A stretch of 8,424 nucleotides of DNA from an uncultured Alphaproteobacteria bacterium (GTDB lineage: Bacteria; Pseudomonadota; Alphaproteobacteria; Puniceispirillales; Puniceispirillaceae), in contig CAJYBL010000054.1 of NCBI GenBank assembly GCA_913064995.1, forward strand, positions 1-8,424, read 5' to 3'. The notes under the pieces are model-generated. The model made no database searches, was not told the DNA's origin, and was given only the letters and a program-made list of their open reading frames with translations. Below, piece after piece: positions 1 to 5,761 of this stretch. Numbering within the stretch: position 1 is the stretch's first letter; each line of letters starts with the position of its first letter. The position numbers were made by a program, and so were the translations under genes.

Positions 1-632
1 TCCGCAAGCCTATGGCGAGTTCCGCGCAATGTCGCTGTAAGCGCTGGACGATCGTCAATCAAATAGCGCATGGCAAGGCTGATAGCGTCATCATCCATCC
101 GCAAACGCAGCCGGTACCGGCCTTTTAGCGGGAAAAATGGCGACACATGAAGGACCTTTTCGGCCTCAAGCGTTGCGTGATTGGGGGTTGGCGCGCCTAT
201 ATAGGCATGTATATCACCAAAAGTATTTCGCACTTCATAGATGTACAGAATATCGCGCCCTGACGCATCACCGACCACATAGACCGACAGCGGGTTAAAC
301 ACCGCCCCACAAATACGCGGAAAGGTCAAAAGATGCACCGTTTCAACCTTTTTTTCAGGAATTACCTCGGCGGCGATCTGGCGCACATAATCGCCAAGAT
401 GAACCAACGCAGTCTTTGATTTAAAATTTGGCCCGTGATCGGCTTGATGAAACCCAAGCAAATTGAACCGATCGACGGAAAAAAACAGGCTTTGCCGATT
501 TGCCTCTTGCAAGCGATCAAGATCAATCCAGATCGACAGGCCAGACCGGCGCAAAACATGCGATGCCGGATGATGTTCACCGCTATGCCGTGTGTGAACA
601 ATGTCCGAGACAACAAGATCGCATGCCGACAT
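1..632 (-). CDS. DUF1365 family protein (3' end beyond window)
   Basis: Reading leftwards from ATG at 632-630, 210 codons stay open to the window edge, so the C-terminus is missing; the family is usually about 240-270 residues. The translation begins MSACDLVVSD. Family hallmarks seen are FNPLSVY (residues 112-118), YEVRNTFGDIHAY (132-144) and KVLHVSPFFPLKGRYRLRL (159-177). The early Arg/His-rich stretch (HTRHSGEHHPASHVLRR, 13-29) also fits the family N-terminus. The start codon shares one base with the stop of the upstream flavoprotein (TGATG), which implies translational coupling and one operon. The biochemical role of DUF1365 is not established as far as I know. It commonly accompanies COG2907 flavoproteins and cyclopropane-fatty-acid-synthase-like methyltransferases, so a role in membrane lipid modification is inferred. 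A methyltransferase gene may follow just left of the window. Confidence 0.93.
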   Translation of the reverse strand, partial: MSACDLVVSDIVHTRHSGEHHPASHVLRRSGLSIWIDLDRLQEANRQSLFFSVDRFNLLGFHQADHGPNFKSKTALVHLGDYVRQIAAEVIPEKKVETVHLLTFPRICGAVFNPLSVYVVGDASGRDILYIYEVRNTFGDIHAYIGAPTPNHATLEAEKVLHVSPFFPLKGRYRLRLRMDDDAISLAMRYLIDDRPALTATLRGTRHRLA

Positions 633-1984
633 CAGGCGATGCCTTGCATTGGTTCGGGTGATTTTTCAAAAGCTGCCACTTTTGTTTCCCACGGGATTTC
701 AACCCCAAGCGTTTTTGCAATAGCCACCGCTGATTTTAAGCCATCTTCATGAAATCCAAAACCGGTCCATGCGCCGGCAAAAAACAAACCATTATGCCCT
801 TGAATTTCAGCAAGGCGCGGCTGCATGGCAATAGCTTTGGCGTCAAAAACCGGATGGCGATAGTCAAATTCGCCATGCGTCAATGTGGCGGCGGGCATTC
901 GAACCGGATTTAGGGTTTCATACAAAGGATAGGCAGGATCAATTGACTGCAACCGGTTCATCCAATAGGTCAGGCATAGATCGCTTGGGGGAACGGATTC
1001 GCCGTGCCCAGCGTTACCAGCCACCCCATGTCGTGCGGGCGCTGCCGCTTCGGACACATAATTCCACGCGGCCCATACACCGCGTCGTTTCGGCATAAGC
1101 GAAACGTCCGAATGCAGCACCGCATGATTGTGCTGAAACCCAAAGGCACCGAGCAGTTCGCGTTCAAGTAGGCTGGCATCATCAATAAGCGCCAAAGATT
1201 GATCGGCATGCGCTGCCATCACAACCTTGTCAAACCACACATCACCTTGACCCTTGAGATTCACCATCACCCCACCATTAGCCCGCCTAAGGCCAACAAT
1301 ATCAGTTTCAAGGTGTATCCGATCACCAAGCTTGGTTGCGATCCGTTTAACATATTCACGCGACCCGCCAGCAACCGTTCGCCATTGCGGCCGATCAATA
1401 AAATTCAATAATTTATGATTTTCCATAAATCGCATGAATGCCCGCACCGGAAAATCCATCATCGCATTGGATGTGGCTGACCAAATCGCTGCCCCCATCG
1501 GTACCAAATGATCATCAACAAAGGCGTTTCCATAGCCTTGGCGGGCAACAAATTGACCCAAGGTTTCGCCATCTGGCCCGCTATCCACCTGACGCGCAGC
1601 GGTTTTGTAAAAACGCACAAGATCGGACAGCATCGACCAATAGCGGCCTTTCAGCAGATTTTCCGGCTGCGCCAAAAGCCCCCTGACCGAGCCTTCATAT
1701 TCCATCTGCCTGCCGCCAAGAGATACAGAAAACGACATGTCAGTTTCGATATTGGGCACGGATAAATGATCGAAAAGCGCAATTAGATTGGGATAATTCA
1801 GGGGATTATAGACGATAAAGCCCGTATCAACCGGCACGGCAACATCGCCAAAAATGGCATCGACCGTATGGCTATGCCCGCCAAGACGCGCGGCCTTTTC
1901 AAAAAGGTGGACATCGCCATGCCCTTGCAGAAGAAAAGCTGACGCCAAGCCGGAAATACCCGAACCAATAACCGCAATACGCAT
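632..1984 (-). CDS. FAD-dependent amine-oxidase-like oxidoreductase (COG2907)
   Basis: A 450-residue flavoprotein of the NAD(P)/FAD-binding amine oxidase-like superfamily. A Rossmann dinucleotide fold opens the protein with GSGISGL (residues 7-13) and the ribose-binding acid E29, followed by RLGGHSHT (33-40), the second FAD contact of this superfamily. The C-terminal FAD motif is FFAGAWTGFGFHEDGLKSA (401-419). No signal peptide or membrane segment is seen, so it is probably cytosolic or membrane-associated. The ATG at 1984 is preferred because AGGGTGG (1990-1996) lies 5 nt upstream; a GTG at 1993 would be in frame but forms part of that ribosome site. It overlaps the DUF1365 gene by one base. 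COG2907 proteins are often annotated as amine oxidases, but their neighbours (DUF1365, CFA-like methyltransferases) point to unsaturated or branched membrane fatty acids. The exact substrate is unknown. Confidence 0.92.
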   Translation of the reverse strand: MRIAVIGSGISGLASAFLLQGHGDVHLFEKAARLGGHSHTVDAIFGDVAVPVDTGFIVYNPLNYPNLIALFDHLSVPNIETDMSFSVSLGGRQMEYEGSVRGLLAQPENLLKGRYWSMLSDLVRFYKTAARQVDSGPDGETLGQFVARQGYGNAFVDDHLVPMGAAIWSATSNAMMDFPVRAFMRFMENHKLLNFIDRPQWRTVAGGSREYVKRIATKLGDRIHLETDIVGLRRANGGVMVNLKGQGDVWFDKVVMAAHADQSLALIDDASLLERELLGAFGFQHNHAVLHSDVSLMPKRRGVWAAWNYVSEAAAPARHGVAGNAGHGESVPPSDLCLTYWMNRLQSIDPAYPLYETLNPVRMPAATLTHGEFDYRHPVFDAKAIAMQPRLAEIQGHNGLFFAGAWTGFGFHEDGLKSAVAIAKTLGVEIPWETKVAAFEKSPEPMQGIA

Positions 1985-1989
1985 AAAAT

Positions 1990-1996
1990 CCACCCT
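1990..1996 (-). promoter_or_regulatory. Ribosome binding site of the COG2907 gene
   Basis: On the minus strand AGGGTGG sits 5 nt before ATG 1984. It contains the alternative GTG start (1993-1991), which argues that ATG 1984 is the true start. Confidence 0.5.
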
Positions 1997-2079
1997 GACA
2001 TTTTAGTACCACTATAGTTAGATTTGCTTGGCATTCCATTGCCTTTTTGGCTAGTCATAAAGAAAACAAGGTCAAAATC

Positions 2080-2098
2080 GCGAATTTGAACGATTCGC
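2080..2098. promoter_or_regulatory. Inverted repeat, candidate operator between divergent genes
   Basis: GCGAAT, 7 nt, then ATTCGC is a perfect 6+6 bp inverted repeat in the 143-bp spacer between the COG2907 flavoprotein (minus) and the aldo/keto reductase (plus). It lies 29 bp before the reductase start, where a dimeric repressor could act. No clear sigma-70 promoter was identified for either direction, and no regulator gene is next to it in the window. The assignment rests on symmetry and position only. Confidence 0.25.
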
Positions 2099-2116
2099 CA
2101 CCCAGCACTCAGAATT

Positions 2117-2122
2117 AGGGGA
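2117..2122 (+). promoter_or_regulatory. Ribosome binding site of the aldo/keto reductase gene
   Basis: AGGGGA is placed 5 nt before ATG 2128. It is the clearest Shine-Dalgarno sequence in the window and supports that start. Confidence 0.6.
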
Positions 2123-2127
2123 AATCT

Positions 2128-3171
2128 ATGCGTTACAATCAGCTTGGCCGAACCGACATAAAAGTCAGCGCCCTTTGCCTTGGATCCATGACATGGGGAA
2201 GCCAAAACACCGCCCCTGAAGCGCATGCCCAAATTGATATGGCGCTTGATCGCGGTGTTAATTTCATTGATACGGCTGAAATGTATCCGGTCAACCCGCT
2301 TGCCAAGGAAACGCAAGGCGATACCGAGCGTATTCTTGGTGAATGGATTGGCGCATCGGGGCGACGGCAAGATATCATTCTGGCGACCAAAGTATCGGGC
2401 AAAGGCTATATGAATGTCCGTGATGGTGCGCCAATTACGCCCGCCAGCATTGATCTCGCGCTTGAGGCCTCGCTTCGTTCGCTGAAAACCGATTACATTG
2501 ATCTTTATCAATTACATTGGCCCAATCGTGGGTCTTATATGTTTCGGCAGAACTGGACCTATGATGCCAGCGGTCAAGATAGTGATGAGGTGCTTGATCA
2601 CATGATCGAGGTTCTTCAGCATCTTGAAAAATACCGAGATGGCGGCAAAATTCGCCATATTGGCCTGTCGAATGAAAGCGCATGGGGAACGATGCGGTGG
2701 CTATCGATTGCGGCCGCCCAAGACCTGCCCCGCATGGTCAGCGTCCAAAATGAATACAGCCTGCTTTGCCGTCATTTTGACCTTGATATGGCTGAGGTGG
2801 CGCATCACGAAAACGTGGGTTTACTGGCATTTTCACCGCTTGCAGCCGGATTATTATCTGGAAAATATCAAGGCGATATCACGCCTGACAGATCACGGCG
2901 AAGCCATGTTGCCAATCTTGGCGGACGCATTTGCGACACGATGTGGCCAGCGCTTGATGCCTATATGAATATTGCGGCCAAACATGATTTAAAACCCGCG
3001 CAAATGGCGCTGGCTTGGGCCATGACACGTCCCTTTATGACCTCGGCAATTTTTGGCGCAACTAATATTGGTCAGCTTGATGTCGCATTGGGTGCGGCTG
3101 ATGTAACACTTGGCGCAGAGGTTATGGAAGATATCGCCACCACCTATCGTCAATTCCCAATGCCTTTTTGA
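2128..3171 (+). CDS. Aldo/keto reductase, Tas-like
   Basis: A 347-residue NADP(H)-dependent aldo/keto reductase with a (beta/alpha)8 barrel, expected in the cytosol. The catalytic tetrad is intact: D48 and Y53 (FIDTAEMY), K88 (LATKVSG) and H130 (YQLHWPN). The N-terminus MRYNQLGRTDIKVSALCLG is typical. KIRHIGLSNES and FSPLAAGLLSGKYQGD are the usual later AKR motifs, and a cofactor-loop region follows near the C-terminus (IFGATNIGQLDVAL). The length, the loop EMYPVNPLAKETQGDTERILGEW and the insert between H130 and the next strand (RGSYMFRQNW) resemble the E. coli Tas branch. The physiological carbonyl substrate cannot be read from the sequence. It is transcribed divergently from the flavoprotein and seems monocistronic; 114 bp separate it from the next gene. 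The start is supported by AGGGGA 5 nt upstream. Confidence 0.94.
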   Translation: MRYNQLGRTDIKVSALCLGSMTWGSQNTAPEAHAQIDMALDRGVNFIDTAEMYPVNPLAKETQGDTERILGEWIGASGRRQDIILATKVSGKGYMNVRDGAPITPASIDLALEASLRSLKTDYIDLYQLHWPNRGSYMFRQNWTYDASGQDSDEVLDHMIEVLQHLEKYRDGGKIRHIGLSNESAWGTMRWLSIAAAQDLPRMVSVQNEYSLLCRHFDLDMAEVAHHENVGLLAFSPLAAGLLSGKYQGDITPDRSRRSHVANLGGRICDTMWPALDAYMNIAAKHDLKPAQMALAWAMTRPFMTSAIFGATNIGQLDVALGAADVTLGAEVMEDIATTYRQFPMPF

Positions 3172-3178
3172 CGTCAAA
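3167..3178. repeat. 12-bp perfect palindrome over the reductase stop codon
   Basis: TTTGACGTCAAA reads the same on both strands and includes the TGA stop (3169-3171) of the aldo/keto reductase. It has no loop and no following T-run, so it is not a typical Rho-independent terminator. It could be a protein-binding site or chance. Confidence 0.4.
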
Positions 3179-3223
3179 GCCAATCGATTTTCAAAAAAAT
3201 ATCTTGTAGACTGACAGGTAAGC

Positions 3224-3238
3224 GACCTTTCTGAGGTC
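3224..3238 (+). repeat. Small hairpin GACCT/AGGTC upstream of the dehydrogenase
   Basis: GACCT, a 5-nt loop (TTCTG) and AGGTC form a 5-bp stem in the spacer before the dehydrogenase. No T-run follows, so a terminator for the reductase gene is not well supported. It could equally lie in the leader of the downstream transcript. Confidence 0.25.
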
Positions 3239-3247
3239 TCATTTCAA

Positions 3248-3260
3248 GCCAATCATTGGC
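3248..3260. promoter_or_regulatory. Inverted repeat GCCAAT-C-ATTGGC before the dehydrogenase
   Basis: A perfect 6+6 bp inverted repeat around a single C ends 25 bp before the preferred ATG (3286). Its left arm is part of a 9-bp direct repeat, AAGCCAATC, at 3177-3185 and 3246-3254. DmlA-type genes are usually controlled by LysR-family regulators. No such gene is in the window, so an operator is only a positional inference. Confidence 0.3.
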
Positions 3261-3285
3261 ATAAATCACCCAAATGGAAACAATC

Positions 3286-4362
3286 ATGGCAAAGAACAGA
3301 TTAAATATTGCAGTTATTCCCGGTGATGGGATTGGTAAGGAAGTCATTCCCGAGGGGCTTCGCGTGTTGCAGGCCGCGATGGAACGGTTCGACATTAATC
3401 TGAATTTCGATCATTTTGATTTCGCCAGCTATGATTACTATGCCAAACATGGGCAAATGATGCCAAATGATTGGAAGGCGCAAATTGGCAATCATGATGC
3501 GATCTATTTTGGCGCTGTTGGATGGCCTGACGGCATTCCCGACCACATTTCTTTATGGGGATCGCTAATCCTGTTCCGGCGCGAATTTGATCAATATGTC
3601 AGTTTACGGCCGGTCAAGCTATTGCCTGGCGTGCCATCACCTTTGGCCAATCGCGGCCCTGGTGATGTCGATATGATGATTGTCCGCGAAAACACCGAGG
3701 GTGAATATTCATCAGTTGGCGGGCGTATGTTCCCCAATACGGATCGCGAATTTGTAACCCAGCAAACCGTTATGACCCGCATTGGCGTTGATCGCGTTTT
3801 GAAATTCGCGTTTGATCTGGCACAAAGCCGTCCCCGCAAGCATCTGACATCAGCAACCAAATCAAATGGCATCTCGATTACCATGCCCTATTGGGATGAG
3901 CGCGTTGAAGAGGTTGCAAAATCTTATGGTGATGTTAGCTGGGATAAATATCATATCGATATTTTGACTGCCAATTTCGTGCTTCATCCCGATTGGTTTG
4001 ACGTCGTCGTGGCATCTAATCTGTTTGGCGATATCTTGTCGGATCTTGGCCCTGCCTGTACCGGAACCATTGGCGTTGCCCCATCGGGCAATATTAACCC
4101 CGAGCGGTTATTCCCGTCATTATTTGAACCGGTTCATGGCTCGGCACCTGATATCGCTGGCAAGGGCATTGCCAATCCGATTGGTCAAATCTGGGCTGGC
4201 GCCATGATGCTTGAACATCTTGGTTTTGCCGAGGCAGCCAAATGCATCACCGATGCCATAGACGCCGCCCTTTTGACACCAGAATTGCGCACTGGCGATC
4301 TTGGTGGCAAAGCTGATACTGTTACTTGCGGCACTGGTATTGCCAAGATTGTTGCTGGATAA
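3286..4362 (+). CDS. dmlA: Tartrate/D-malate dehydrogenase (decarboxylating)
   Basis: A 358-residue member of the isocitrate/isopropylmalate dehydrogenase superfamily, tartrate dehydrogenase branch (DmlA/TtuC). These cytosolic enzymes use NAD+ and a divalent metal to oxidise D-malate to pyruvate and CO2, and often act on L-tartrate or isopropylmalate too. The branch signature FGAVGWPDGIPDHISLWGSL (75-94) is present. Likely substrate-binding residues are R98, R108, R134 and Y141 (VRENTEGEYS). K192 (TKSNG) is the catalytic lysine, and D225, D249 and D253 (NLFGDILSD) bind the metal. HGSAPDIAGKGIANP (284-298) is the NAD-binding loop. ATG 3286 is preferred because GGA lies 7 nt upstream; ATG 3274 is in frame but has no visible ribosome site. 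A HIT gene follows after 9 bp, probably co-transcribed. Substrate preference among D-malate, tartrate and isopropylmalate cannot be settled from sequence; a housekeeping LeuB is unlikely given the branch signature. Confidence 0.92.
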   Translation: MAKNRLNIAVIPGDGIGKEVIPEGLRVLQAAMERFDINLNFDHFDFASYDYYAKHGQMMPNDWKAQIGNHDAIYFGAVGWPDGIPDHISLWGSLILFRREFDQYVSLRPVKLLPGVPSPLANRGPGDVDMMIVRENTEGEYSSVGGRMFPNTDREFVTQQTVMTRIGVDRVLKFAFDLAQSRPRKHLTSATKSNGISITMPYWDERVEEVAKSYGDVSWDKYHIDILTANFVLHPDWFDVVVASNLFGDILSDLGPACTGTIGVAPSGNINPERLFPSLFEPVHGSAPDIAGKGIANPIGQIWAGAMMLEHLGFAEAAKCITDAIDAALLTPELRTGDLGGKADTVTCGTGIAKIVAG

Positions 4363-4371
4363 GCTAACCGC

Positions 4372-4776
4372 ATGGCTTTTACCTTGCACCCCACCCTTGC
4401 CAAAGACAGTATTTTGGCGGCAAAGGTGGGACCATTGCAGGTCAGGCTGGTTGATGATGCGCGTTTTTTCTGGTTGCTGATCGTGCCGGAAACCACCGCA
4501 ACCGAACTTCATGATCTTGATGAGAAAACCGCTGAGTCCTTATGGAAATTGGCGCGGCGTCTTGGTCAAGCGCTGCAAGTGCATTGCGATGCCGGCAAGA
4601 TTAACAACGCCGCAATCGGCAATTTGGTACCGCAATTACATTTTCACATCGTTGCACGGCATATCGGTGACGCTGCATGGCCGCAACCGATTTGGGGATA
4701 CGGCAAGGCTGAACCGCTTGCCGAAGCAACCAAGGCCGCCCGCATCGAATCAATTCAAAGCTGGCTTGGCAATTGA
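4372..4776 (+). CDS. HIT-domain nucleotide hydrolase/transferase-like protein
   Basis: A 134-residue cytosolic protein of the histidine-triad superfamily, often annotated as diadenosine tetraphosphate hydrolase. The opening FTLHPTLAKDS and FFWLLIVPE (32-40) match the alphaproteobacterial group. KINNAAIGNLVPQLHFHIVAR (76-96 region) carries the active site. The triad is Q88-L-H90-F-H92: the first His is Gln, while the central His, the nucleophile in HIT enzymes such as Fhit, is kept as H90. This Gln variant is common in the group, so the protein is probably active. It starts 9 bp after the dehydrogenase stop and lacks a strong Shine-Dalgarno sequence, which suggests an operon with some translational coupling. 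Its last 22 bp overlap the 3' end of the convergent DUF952 gene. The natural substrate is unknown. Confidence 0.9.
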   Translation: MAFTLHPTLAKDSILAAKVGPLQVRLVDDARFFWLLIVPETTATELHDLDEKTAESLWKLARRLGQALQVHCDAGKINNAAIGNLVPQLHFHIVARHIGDAAWPQPIWGYGKAEPLAEATKAARIESIQSWLGN

Positions 4777-5090
4777 TGCAGCCCGTCACTGCCGCGGGGC
4801 AAAGGGTCAACCGACCGAACCGCCGATAAGGGCAAATCGGCATAAAGATGTGGAAACAAATCGCCGCTTCTGGCTGGTTCCCATTGAATATCCAGAAGGC
4901 TGGCATCAACGGTAATCAGGCACAGCCCGTCGCGTCCGGCAAAATGCAGTCGCAAGGTTTCGGCCAATTGATCAGCGGTAGAAAAGTGGATAAAGCCATC
5001 TTTCACATCAATTTCTGCGCCAGTAAAACAGCCTAATTTTTCCGCCGAATTCCACAAATCAGAATCACAAATTTTATAAATATTGCCCAT
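4755..5090 (-). CDS. DUF952 domain-containing protein
   Basis: A 111-residue soluble protein of the DUF952 family (about 100-120 residues). The hallmarks are IYKICDSDLW (4-13), DGFIHFST (31-38), the middle LRLHFAGRDGLCLITVD (46-62) and WEPARSGDLFPHLYADLPL (70-88). The family is reported to resemble an ADP-ribosyltransferase-like fold in its conserved His/Ser/Glu arrangement, but I know of no established function. ATG 5090 is preferred: it gives the usual short N-terminus, and GAGAGA (5095-5100) lies just upstream; a TTG at 5102 is a weaker alternative. It is convergent with the HIT gene, overlapping it by 22 bp, and divergent from DUF2244. It appears monocistronic. Confidence 0.9.
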   Translation of the reverse strand: MGNIYKICDSDLWNSAEKLGCFTGAEIDVKDGFIHFSTADQLAETLRLHFAGRDGLCLITVDASLLDIQWEPARSGDLFPHLYADLPLSAVRSVDPLPRGSDGLHQLPSQL

Positions 5091-5105
5091 TTTGTCTCTC
5101 AAAAA

Positions 5106-5129
5106 TTTAATACAAATCTATTTGTTAAA
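5106..5129. promoter_or_regulatory. AT-rich inverted repeat between DUF952 and DUF2244 genes
   Basis: The core ACAAAT-CT-ATTTGT (5112-5125) is a perfect 6+6 bp inverted repeat. With a 2-nt bulge in the left arm (TTTAA-ta-CAAAT against ATTTGTTAAA) the symmetry extends over 24 bp. It lies 16 bp upstream of ATG 5090, over the expected minus-strand -10 area (TATTAAA on the minus strand), so it could be an operator or part of the DUF952 promoter. AT-rich symmetry arises easily by chance. Confidence 0.25.
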
Positions 5130-5232
5130 ATGCCTATAAAGCCCTAACCATCAATCTAGCAAAAAGCAACCCTCTCGCGAATGCCATGCCCCATCTTGAC
5201 GGCGCGACCCAATATCACCATCTTTTCAACAG

Positions 5233-5748
5233 ATGAATGAGAACCAAACCGAATCACAGCCGCTTGAACGGCTAACCATCTGGCCGCACCGGTCGCTTTC
5301 GCCAAAGGGATTCGCGATTGTGATTGGGGTTCTGGCCGGATTGCTATTTGCCATTGGTTTGGGGTTTTTTCTGGCAGGTGCTTGGCCAGTTATTGGGTTT
5401 CTAGGGCTTGAGCTTCTTGTTGTCTGGGGTGCGTTCAAGCTGAATTACCGCGCCGCAAAGGTTCGTGAAACCATTGAAACAACTCAAGAAACCTTAATAG
5501 TTGAACATAAAGATCAACATGGTAAAGCAGCCGTATCGAAATATCCGGTTGGTTGGCTTCGGGTTCAATTAAGCCCACCAGTCGCCCCCGAACCAGCAGC
5601 GCGTTATCATCAGCGTGTGATCCTATCCAGCCATGGCATCGAAACCGAGATTGGTGCCTTTCTGCATCCGATCGAAAAAGCCAAATTACAACGCGAAGTC
5701 GACGGCATGCTCAGCCGGTCTAGATTAGCGCGTGACAGGGCAGAATAG
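5233..5748 (+). CDS. DUF2244 domain-containing membrane protein
   Basis: A 171-residue protein of the DUF2244 family, common in alphaproteobacteria. The family signature LTIWPHRSLSPKGF (14-27) precedes two predicted transmembrane helices, about 27-48 and 52-70, joined by GAWPVIGFLGLE (49-60). NYRAAKVRETIE follows. The C-terminal half (about 75-171) is a soluble domain with GWLRVQL (107-113) and ends in a charged helix. It is probably an inner-membrane protein with both ends in the cytoplasm. In many alphaproteobacteria such genes lie near cytochrome oxidase or endonuclease III genes, but neither is nearby here, and the function is unknown. No Shine-Dalgarno sequence is evident before ATG 5233. 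It ends in TAG, 13 bp from the convergent molybdenum hydroxylase gene, with no terminator between them. Confidence 0.88.
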   Translation: MNENQTESQPLERLTIWPHRSLSPKGFAIVIGVLAGLLFAIGLGFFLAGAWPVIGFLGLELLVVWGAFKLNYRAAKVRETIETTQETLIVEHKDQHGKAAVSKYPVGWLRVQLSPPVAPEPAARYHQRVILSSHGIETEIGAFLHPIEKAKLQREVDGMLSRSRLARDRAE

Positions 5749-5761
5749 AATTATCATACGG

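Noticed and set aside
2031..2049. GGCA-TTCCAT-TGCC followed by five T, resembling a Rho-independent terminator.
   Set aside because: The stem is only 4 bp and there is no plus-strand gene upstream for it to terminate.
1798..2511. A long minus-strand open frame of 237 codons spanning the flavoprotein start and the aldo/keto reductase.
   Set aside because: It crosses two well-supported genes and the spacer between them, and its translation has no recognisable domain; it is a shadow frame.
5175..5182. The octamer TCGCGAAT occurs in two intergenic spaces (2078-2085 and 5175-5182), suggesting a shared regulator site.
   Set aside because: The same octamer appears inverted inside the DUF2244 coding sequence (5310-5317), and the second intergenic copy lacks the partner half-site, so it looks like common sequence in this genome.
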